Source of the DNA: Bacteriovoracaceae bacterium
Lineage (GTDB): Bacteria > Bdellovibrionota > Bacteriovoracia > Bacteriovoracales > Bacteriovoracaceae
Direction of reading: 5' to 3'
Assembly: GCA_947440875.1 (NCBI GenBank)
Contig: CANETG010000137.1
Span: 1 to 6,818, forward strand
Length of the DNA stretch: 6,818 nt
Part shown: positions 1 to 4,811 of the stretch, one piece after another
Layout: each line of letters opens with the position of its first letter
Numbering within the stretch: position 1 is the stretch's first letter
Translations under genes and position numbers: made by a program
Notes under the pieces: model-generated
Seen by the model: only the letters and a program-made list of their open reading frames with translations
Database searches by the model: none
What the model was told of the DNA's origin: nothing

Positions 1-2
1 AC

Positions 3-80
3 CGAACGCGTGGCCGGAGAAAGCGTCTTGTTTTTGTTCCAGGCGAAATCATTGCTTGGCTCAAAGGAGAACAGACATGA
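3..80 (+). CDS. Excisionase-like helix-turn-helix protein, C-terminal fragment
   Basis: The frame beginning at base 3 is open from the window edge to a TGA at 78-80 and encodes 25 residues ending RLVFVPGEIIAWLKGEQT. A basic stretch (RTRGRRKR), a short hydrophobic strand, then an acidic-helix 'EIIAWLKGE' is the usual end of HTH_17/AlpA/excisionase-type DNA-binding domains, where the wing is followed by a D/E-x-x-x-W-L helix. The start lies outside the window. Its stop overlaps the start of the recombinase gene as ATGA, so the two are probably translationally coupled. Such small proteins bias the partner integrase towards excision or regulate element genes. The family call rests on about 25 residues and is therefore tentative. 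That it is the tail of a real upstream gene is supported by the overlap. Confidence 0.6.
   Translation, partial: RTRGRRKRLVFVPGEIIAWLKGEQT
63..70 (+). promoter_or_regulatory. Ribosome binding site fixing the integrase start
   Basis: AAAGGAGA lies 6 nt before ATG 77-79. This favours ATG at 77 over the in-frame TTG at 56, which would place the Shine-Dalgarno sequence inside the gene and has no comparable site of its own. Confidence 0.8.
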
Positions 81-1306
81 GTAGATCAAAGAATTATAAG
101 AAAATTAAATCCGCAAGTGGCATCTATCAAAATGAGATCACTGGCAAGTTTCTGGTAGAGGAAAGAATGAAAGGGAAATTGCACACCGCAAGTTTTCCTA
201 ATCTTTACGAGGCAAAGCAGTGGCAGAAATATTTTGATGGAACCTTGGCCAAGATTCCAAACGCAGGGAGTACCTACTCTACTTTGAAAGAAGTTTGGGA
301 GTCCATGCAGAGGAATCATTTTCCGATTTTGGCGACATCCACCAAAGAGATCTGGCATCGGCGTTATAAAATGCTCGTTATGCTAGAACATCTTCCGATG
401 GATCAGCTAACACCGGCCAAAGTTTCTGAATGGGTCATCTACTGGGTGAGTCACTACTCATCTGAAGGATACCAAACAGGCAGAGGTCAGGCCGGAAGGT
501 GTCACTTGAACAATGAGCTGAATCTCTTGGTGTGCATTTTCAACTGGTATAAGGAGAGCGAAATCTTCGAGAAAGAAGCTTTGCAGCTTACCTGCCCAGT
601 AAAGAAAAAGCATCGCAAGATGGGATTCATTAAGCCGCTGCCGGATAAGAAAAGGCAGATCGAACTTCATCATGCGTTTGTCTTTTTTGAGTCGCTACAA
701 CCACTCTACCGTGATCTGGCGCAAATGCAGTTTTACACTGCTGGGCGGATTGGTGAAGTCTCAGGGATTCAATGGAAGAACGTAGACATGAAGAATAGGC
801 GCCTCTTGATTAAAGAAACCTGTATCTGGGATATGACGAATAAAACCTTCATTGAACTAAAACAGTTTCCTAAAAATCGAGAACCGAGGGCAGTCTTCAT
901 CACTGATGAGATTATGGGTGTATTGAAGCGACGTGAAGCCTTCATGATTCCTGGCAATGATTATGTCTTTCACGTAGGAGGGAATCCACTTAACTACTGC
1001 ACCATCCAGATTAACTATCGAGGGGCGCAGAGGAAAAGTGGCATACCGTACGCGGGAACACATATCCTTCGCCACGGTATGGCCAAGCTCGCTCGGCAGA
1101 TCGGTGGTGGGCTAGATGCTGTCCTTGCCATGACTGGGCATAAAGACCTGAAGCTTGCGGATCACTATTCCAAGTCCAACGAGGATGATCAAAAGCACTT
1201 CTCGGAAATGATTATGAAACATATCCGAAAGCAAAAAGCCGAAGATCAAGGGCCACATTCGGACTTTGAGAACGTGATCAGGCTTAGAAATGTCAAAGTC
1301 AGTTGA
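77..1306 (+). CDS. Tyrosine recombinase / phage-type integrase
   Basis: This 409-residue site-specific recombinase would integrate and excise a mobile element through a covalent 3'-phosphotyrosine intermediate. Residues about 12-55 (GIYQNE..GKFLVEERMKGK) look like the small beta-rich arm-binding domain of phage-type integrases. Residues about 65-170 form the helical core-binding domain, and about 190-370 the catalytic domain. The catalytic set is complete: Arg224 (TAGRIGE), Lys266 in the beta-hairpin (PKNREPR), His329 and Arg332 (HILRHG), His355 (TGHKDL) and nucleophile Tyr364 (DHYSK). The length fits intact family members. The start is ATG 77, behind a strong Shine-Dalgarno site and overlapping the stop of an excisionase-like gene. 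The xis-int order suggests this is one end of an integrated element extending left of the window, with chromosome to the right. I cannot tell which target site it uses, and no tRNA gene lies in the window. Confidence 0.93.
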   Translation: MSRSKNYKKIKSASGIYQNEITGKFLVEERMKGKLHTASFPNLYEAKQWQKYFDGTLAKIPNAGSTYSTLKEVWESMQRNHFPILATSTKEIWHRRYKMLVMLEHLPMDQLTPAKVSEWVIYWVSHYSSEGYQTGRGQAGRCHLNNELNLLVCIFNWYKESEIFEKEALQLTCPVKKKHRKMGFIKPLPDKKRQIELHHAFVFFESLQPLYRDLAQMQFYTAGRIGEVSGIQWKNVDMKNRRLLIKETCIWDMTNKTFIELKQFPKNREPRAVFITDEIMGVLKRREAFMIPGNDYVFHVGGNPLNYCTIQINYRGAQRKSGIPYAGTHILRHGMAKLARQIGGGLDAVLAMTGHKDLKLADHYSKSNEDDQKHFSEMIMKHIRKQKAEDQGPHSDFENVIRLRNVKVS

Positions 1307-1321
1307 TTTAGAGTAAGATAA

Positions 1322-1339
1322 GTCGGACTGGGTCGGACT
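1322..1339 (+). repeat. 8-bp direct repeat GTCGGACT, two copies in 10-bp register
   Basis: GTCGGACT occurs at 1322-1329 and again at 1332-1339, separated by GG. One helical turn between copies, just downstream of an integrase gene, would suit a recombinase or regulator binding site or part of an attachment junction. The second copy also contributes to the hairpin at 1327-1358, so the repeat may be incidental. No partner copy elsewhere in the window confirms an att site. Confidence 0.35.
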
Positions 1340-1358
1340 CGAAAAGATTCGGCCCAGT
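1327..1358 (+). terminator. Probable intrinsic terminator after the integrase
   Basis: ACTGGGTCG at 1327-1335 pairs with CGGCCCAGT at 1350-1358 (nine pairs, one G-T). The stem can extend inward by G-T and A-T pairs around an A-rich loop. It begins 21 nt after the integrase stop and is followed by TTGATTT, an imperfect U-tract. A GC-rich stem in this place fits a Rho-independent terminator separating int from the glycosylase gene. The weak T-run lowers confidence. Confidence 0.5.
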
Positions 1359-1387
1359 TTGATTTAACAATTTTAGAAAGTTAGAAT
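1359..1387 (+). promoter_or_regulatory. Candidate sigma-70 type promoter for the glycosylase gene
   Basis: TTGATT at 1359-1364 and TAGAAT at 1382-1387 are separated by 17 bp and match the -35 and -10 consensus at 4 and 5 of 6 positions. The predicted transcript start falls at or just after the ATG at 1392, and no Shine-Dalgarno site is visible before it. If the promoter is real, the message would be nearly leaderless. In AT-rich DNA such matches occur by chance, so this is only a candidate. Confidence 0.3.
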
Positions 1388-1391
1388 AACA

Positions 1392-2188
1392 ATGCCCGAA
1401 CTACCCGAAGTCGAAACATTTCGAAGAAAGATTGAAAAAGCCATCCGCGGGAAAACCGTAAAGGACGTTGAAGTACGCCCGGACTCCATCGTTTTCTGCG
1501 GTCAAACACCGACGAAGATAAAAAGAGTTTTTCTTGGTCAAAAAATTAAAAAATGTAAGCGGAAAGGAAAATATATCTGGCTGGAACTGGATCAAAAACC
1601 CTGGCCGGTTTTTCATTTGGGAATGAAGGGCTTTTATGTCATTTCAAAAGAAAAGCCTGCGCCTGCAGCAAAATCAGTCAAACTCGTCCTCGAAATGAAT
1701 GACGGAACATTCTTTGTATTTAAAGATCCGAGACGTTTCGGAAGAGTCTTTCTTATAGACGATCCTCTCGCTCATAAACCCTTAGGTTATCTCGGGGCTG
1801 ATGTTTACACCGACCTTCCTTCAGTTAAGGAGCTAGAGCAATTGATTGGCAAAAAAAAGGCTCCCATCAAATCAGCACTTCTTAACCAAGAAACACTCGC
1901 TGGAATTGGGAACTGGATGGCCGACGAAATTCTCTTCCAGAGTGGAATTGATCCGCACAGAAAATGTTGTGACCTTAGACCTAGTGAGCTGAAAAAATCC
2001 ACGCCAAAATTCAGTCTGTGACATCGTTCTCAGTCAAGACCGGAGCGGATGATTCTCTCTATCCAGCATCCTGGATTTTTCATCACCGCTGGGGAAAGAG
2101 GGACAGCAAAATTTCAACCGGTGAGAAGATTAAACACTCTGTCGTTGGCGGACGCACAACCGCCTGGGTTCCGGCAAAGCAAAAATAA
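1392..2188 (+). pseudogene. mutM: Formamidopyrimidine-DNA glycosylase (zincless-finger type), frameshifted
   Basis: The enzyme is a base-excision-repair glycosylase/AP lyase removing 8-oxoguanine and formamidopyrimidines. The N-terminus MPELPEVET supplies the catalytic Pro (residue 2) and Glu3. Other family marks are Lys60 (KGKYIWLEL), Met78 in HLGMKG, the DPRRFG loop (112-117) and the helix-two-turn-helix LLNQETLAGIGNWMADEI (163-180). The frame as read stops at 2021 after 209 residues, out of about 265. At the A6 run 1992-1997 a -1 shift (one missing A) restores the missing end: IHAKIQ.., SWIFHHRWGK, then VGGRTTAWVPAKQK, ending at TAA 2186-2188. That end has no Cys4 zinc finger but matches the zincless finger known from plant and fungal Fpg enzymes, with Arg255 as the likely DNA-contacting residue. 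Without the restored part the product would lack the finger and probably be inactive. A sequencing or assembly deletion is as likely as a real mutation. Confidence 0.88.
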
Positions 2189-2207
2189 AGCATGAAAGGC
2201 CAATACA

Positions 2208-2399
2208 TTGAGAGAAATTGAAAAAGTTGAGGCCCAGCTTGATGAACTGCAGTCAGCTTACCTGTGTACAGAAGACGAAACTGAACTCATGCGGCTCGAA
2301 AGTAAGTTCATGCAGCTTCTCATGGAAGCGACCGAAATCGACGGCAGGGACAGGGTAGCCGCTAATGTGACAATCACGAATTGGACTCGCGAAGGATGA
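2208..2399 (+). CDS. Small helical protein of unknown function
   Basis: This is a 63-residue, charged protein, and I do not recognise a family. Residues 1-42 (REIEKVEAQLDELQSAY, then ELMRLESKFMQLLMEA) should form one or two amphipathic helices, possibly a short coiled coil. The tail is GRDRVAANVTITNWTREG. The TTG start at 2208 has AAAGG 8 nt upstream. A stop at 2193-2195 prevents a longer in-frame start. It begins 19 nt after the restored end of the glycosylase gene and may share its transcript. An ATG at 2192 opens another frame (MKGQYIERN, then stop), and inserting two bases there would fuse it as MKGQYIEREIEK. The true start is therefore uncertain, and a small indel is conceivable given the frameshift just upstream. 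It lacks membrane segments and a signal peptide. Confidence 0.55.
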   Translation: MREIEKVEAQLDELQSAYLCTEDETELMRLESKFMQLLMEATEIDGRDRVAANVTITNWTREG

Positions 2400-2417
2400 G
2401 AAAATCTCAAAAAAGAT

Positions 2418-3089
2418 TTACTCCTGCTCAAACGATAGTAAGTGCCCCGTTTTGACCAAAATAATTGTTTCTTCTTCTACATACGGATGATGAGCTGAGA
2501 GATGGGGACTTCTTATCCAGGTACCAACGGGATAGCGAGAAAACTCATCCACGAACTGGCCGGAGAGTACAAAAATTTCTTCTCCGCCCCAGTGACGATG
2601 AGGAAGAAATTTTTCTCCAGCCGGCCACTTCACAAGAGCAGTCCCTTCAGTCTTAAAATGATGCAGTGGCATGACCTGAAGACCACCATGGCCCGGAAGC
2701 CAGGGTTCTCTATTGGTATTGATTGTCACAGACTTTAAATCTCCCGGGTCGAAATGTCCGAGCTTTACAAAAAGGACGCATCCTTTCTCACTCCCTGGGG
2801 AGTGTTTTGAGCCTGGTGGATTGCGAATGTATGTACCCGCAACATAAGTCCCCCTCTCGTCGACAAACTCGCCAGAAATAACAAAAATTTCTTCACCCAA
2901 GTGGTGAGCATGTTCTTTGAAAAATGTGTTCTGGGCGTATCGAACAATACTCGTAGCTCTGCCGGATTCGGGAGCTTCGCGCTCTAAGATAATGCGCTCT
3001 ACTCCAGGCGATGGGCCGGGTGTCCAGTTAAGCTTGTGGGTTTCACTGATCACGCGCTCTGAAAAATTAAGATGAAAAGGGTAATCCAT
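2418..3089 (-). CDS. ChrR-like bicupin metal-binding protein
   Basis: This 223-residue cytoplasmic protein has two tandem cupin domains, about 45-115 and 145-218. Each has the same ligand pattern. His60, His62, Glu66 and His96 lie in the first (HAHHLGEEIFVISG..HSPG), and His164, His166, Glu170 and His200 in the second (HRHWGGEEIFVLSG..HHPY), with identical +2, +6 and +36 spacing. The spacing and the 'GEEIFVLSG' strand match the ChrR-type cupin, the metal-binding half of the zinc anti-sigma factor ChrR. The N-terminal zinc anti-sigma domain of ChrR is absent, so a direct sigma-binding role is not supported. A quercetinase-like or acetylacetone-dioxygenase-like enzyme, or a redox or metal sensor, remains possible. 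The substrate is unknown. AAAAGG lies 12 nt upstream of the ATG at 3089, somewhat long for a Shine-Dalgarno site. The gene converges on the small helical gene and diverges from the outer-membrane cluster. Confidence 0.85.
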   Translation of the reverse strand: MDYPFHLNFSERVISETHKLNWTPGPSPGVERIILEREAPESGRATSIVRYAQNTFFKEHAHHLGEEIFVISGEFVDERGTYVAGTYIRNPPGSKHSPGSEKGCVLFVKLGHFDPGDLKSVTINTNREPWLPGHGGLQVMPLHHFKTEGTALVKWPAGEKFLPHRHWGGEEIFVLSGQFVDEFSRYPVGTWIRSPHLSAHHPYVEEETIILVKTGHLLSFEQE

Positions 3090-3208
3090 CTAGTTTAGAT
3101 ACCTTTTATTTTGTTACCTTCCCATCAAAATTTTTTTTGAATAATTTGTGACGTCCATGATGTAAGGAAAGTTTCTTAAGCCATTTATTGCCAGAGTGAT
3201 CAAAATTC
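3090..3208. other. Divergent intergenic region between cupin gene and outer-membrane gene cluster
   Basis: These 119 bp should hold promoters for both the leftward cupin gene and the rightward three-gene cluster. The segment is AT-rich and includes AAAA followed by T8 at about 3127-3138. I could not find a convincing -35/-10 pair for either direction. The run of T and the AAAATTTT symmetry could affect DNA curvature or act as an upstream element. No operator-like palindrome stands out. Confidence 0.4.
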
Positions 3209-3729
3209 ATGAGCATATTACTTATTAATTTATCCAAGGCCCGAGTCCCCTTGCGCATTATCTTTTTTCTCATCCTCATTATTTTCCCTTTCATGGTGAA
3301 AGCCGAGGTGATAGTAGCCTCAGGTTTTTCGAGTGTGACCGAAGGGAGGACAGTTCCGCTTTTTAACTTTGGTTACGATAGTCCCACTTCTGCTTTTCTG
3401 TTTCATTCTGTTGGAGTTTCAAACGATATCTACTATCACAATTCCTACATGCTCAGTGGTTTTGCCAGGTCGATCTCGATGATTTCTGGTGGGGAAAAGT
3501 TCGAGCAGGTCTTGGTGGGGGTCTTCACTACGCCCAACGAGGTTATGAAGATGGGGACAAAAAACAAAGTGCATCGGATTTTTCACTAGGGCCTTCCGTC
3601 CGAGTGACCTGGGAAATCTTCCCCTATTGTTTTGTCGGCATTGAATCTTTTTTTGGCCTTGGCAGTTTCCAAGTATTTGTTCTTTCAACACAGCAAATAT
3701 CACTCCTCACTTTTGGAGTGAGATTTTGA
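3209..3729 (+). pseudogene. Small outer-membrane beta-barrel-like protein, frameshifted
   Basis: Residues 1-32 are a signal peptide with an extended N-region, hydrophobic core LRIIFFLILIIFPF and cleavage after VKA. The frame as read stops at 3589 after 126 residues. The -1 frame is open through the same region and gives a better continuation (GKVRAGLGGGLHYAQRGYEDG.., then GPSVRVTWEIFPYCFVGIE, ending LLTFGVRF), with TGA at 3727-3729. Alternating aromatic/glycine strands and a terminal Phe are typical of outer-membrane barrels recognised by BAM. A single missing base between about 3450 and 3494, for example in TTTT 3460-3463 or GGGG 3491-3494, would restore a protein of about 173 residues. The restored stop overlaps the TTG start of the next gene (TTGA), which supports the repaired reading. 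The start at ATG 3209 has only a weak upstream purine tract, and a TTG at 3251 would give a more compact signal peptide. The specific function is unknown. Confidence 0.75.
3715..3718 (+). promoter_or_regulatory. Ribosome binding site supporting a TTG start
   Basis: GGAG (within GGAGTGAG) lies 7 nt before TTG 3726-3728. The TTG opens directly into a clean signal peptide (MKKYLLLFLL), so the rare start codon is credible. It also overlaps the restored stop of the preceding gene. Confidence 0.65.
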
Positions 3730-4100
3730 AAAAATACCTTCTCCTTTTCCTTCTTACTACCCTCCCAGTCGCTCATGCCATCAAGGATGAAAATTATTTT
3801 CATGCTTTTGTTGGTCTTGGGGAACTCTATAATCCGTCGTCGTATCGTATCGGCCACAAGCAATGGGAGTTTGGACAACTTAACCGTCAGTCCTTTGGTC
3901 TTGTGAAACTCTTCCACAAGGGAAGCATCTATGCCGGCTTTGGTCCGGCCTACGTGAAAGGCTTTGGGTTTTACGGGGCCATGGGTTTTGAGCTGCCTTT
4001 TTGGAGTGTTTTTACATTACGGGGAGAGCTCAATGGGACCAATTCTTTTTCTAATTTTGCTCATGGTGATGCGCTCTTGGGACTCACGTTTTACCTCTAA
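3726..4100 (+). CDS. Small outer-membrane beta-barrel-like protein
   Basis: This 124-residue protein begins with a clear Sec signal peptide (MKKYLLLFLLTTLPVAHA), cleaved after residue 18. The mature part, about 106 residues, is rich in Tyr, Phe and Gly in alternating strands: YFHAFVGLGEL, SIYAGFGPAYVKGFGFYGAMGFELPF, VFTLRGEL and ALLGLTFYL. This resembles a small outer-membrane barrel or half-barrel, although it ends in Leu rather than the more common Phe. I recognise no named family. It shares style and probable topology with the preceding gene product, for example a GFGPAYVKGFGF strand against GLGGGLHY, and may be a diverged paralogue or partner. It starts on TTG overlapping the preceding restored stop and is followed after 8 nt by the protease gene, so all three are probably one operon. 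An uncharacterised periplasmic beta protein is the alternative. Confidence 0.75.
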   Translation: MKKYLLLFLLTTLPVAHAIKDENYFHAFVGLGELYNPSSYRIGHKQWEFGQLNRQSFGLVKLFHKGSIYAGFGPAYVKGFGFYGAMGFELPFWSVFTLRGELNGTNSFSNFAHGDALLGLTFYL

Positions 4101-4108
4101 GGATTCTT

Positions 4109-4795
4109 ATGCACTATAAAATCTTTTTTTTCATCACCGCCTTCCTTACGATGAGTGGTTTTAAGCTCCTCACAAAGTCGAAGTGGGAGATCACAGAAGC
4201 GGATCCAACGATCTGGATCAAGTACTGCTCAGACATGACGAACATCACGATCGGAAAAAACGATCTTTCCTCGAAAGACCCGTTGAGTGGTCAAACGGTA
4301 ACGACCGAGACAGCTCTTATCTCGATTGCTAAAAATTTTAATGATGTGAACTCTTCTTATCTTCGGTTTGCGTCTTACCCGGCCGACCCCGCCAACCCTG
4401 GCACACCGGAAGTTGGTGACAGTACTTTCACTGCCGAAAAAGCAAAGAACCGAACCATAGATGTTTGTTTCACGGACCCCAGCAGCCCCTTCCAGGGAGG
4501 AAGTGCTTCGTTAGACGAGGCAGGAGACTCCATCATTGGCTGTACGATATTGATCAAAAAAAACCATAAAAAAAGTGCCAAAGATTTCATCCGGACCCTG
4601 ACGCATGAACTCGGACACTGTTCGGGTCTTGATCATCCGCAAGAAACGAGAAATGCGATCATGTCCTATTTTTCTGATTCAGACGAGGCGAGGCTCATGA
4701 TCGACGATAAGATGGGGCTTGTTTATCTCTTTCCCAAGGCGGGTGTTGACGTCAAAGAGCAGGCCAGTTTTGGACTTTCTTGTGCGACAAAATAA
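4109..4795 (+). CDS. Secreted matrixin-like zinc metalloprotease (metzincin)
   Basis: This 228-residue protein has a hydrophobic N-terminal segment (residues 4-20), either a signal peptide without an obvious AxA site or an uncleaved anchor. The zinc motif HELGHCSGLDH at 166-176 is a perfect HExxHxxGxxH, with His166, His170 and His176 as ligands and Glu167 as general base. It is followed by the Met-turn IMSYF (Met185), and then MGLVYLFP, as in matrixin/M10-like catalytic domains. Cysteines at 40, 120, 145, 171 and 225 could form disulfides outside the cytoplasm. I see no recognisable prodomain cysteine switch. An AAGGA site at 4099-4103 lies 5 nt before the ATG. The gene follows two outer-membrane-like genes after 8 nt, suggesting a surface or periplasmic role linked to them. 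The substrate is unknown. It converges on the kinase gene with only 16 bp between the stops. Confidence 0.88.
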   Translation: MHYKIFFFITAFLTMSGFKLLTKSKWEITEADPTIWIKYCSDMTNITIGKNDLSSKDPLSGQTVTTETALISIAKNFNDVNSSYLRFASYPADPANPGTPEVGDSTFTAEKAKNRTIDVCFTDPSSPFQGGSASLDEAGDSIIGCTILIKKNHKKSAKDFIRTLTHELGHCSGLDHPQETRNAIMSYFSDSDEARLMIDDKMGLVYLFPKAGVDVKEQASFGLSCATK

Positions 4796-4811
4796 TTTGG
4801 TTTAAACTTCG

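Noticed and set aside
56..76. Upstream TTG start for the integrase adding seven residues
   Set aside because: It would bury the AAAGGAGA ribosome site inside the gene; ATG 77 is correctly spaced behind it.
2398..2419. Short inverted repeat AAATCT/AGATTT and GAGA/TCTC between the convergent gene ends
   Set aside because: The stems are 4-6 bp and AT-rich, with no GC core and no properly placed T-run, so they were not called as a terminator.
2465..2738. Rightward frames of 63 and 78 codons inside the cupin gene
   Set aside because: They are shadows of the well-supported cupin gene on the other strand.
3127..3138. AAAA followed by T8 as a terminator or promoter element
   Set aside because: No stem precedes the T-run and no consistent -35/-10 pair could be aligned with it.
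3106..3294. Leftward 62-codon reading frame, lysine- and methionine-rich
   Set aside because: It lies opposite the signal-peptide region of the outer-membrane gene. Its composition is what antisense of a hydrophobic AT-rich leader gives, and it has no family-like features.
3624..3917. Leftward 97-codon reading frame
   Set aside because: It is antisense to the end of one exported gene and the start of the next, both better supported by signal peptide, ribosome site and overlap.
4800..4807. 8-bp palindrome GTTTAAAC between the protease and kinase stops
   Set aside because: It is short and AT-rich with no second copy noticed, and the 16-bp gap leaves no room for a hairpin terminator.
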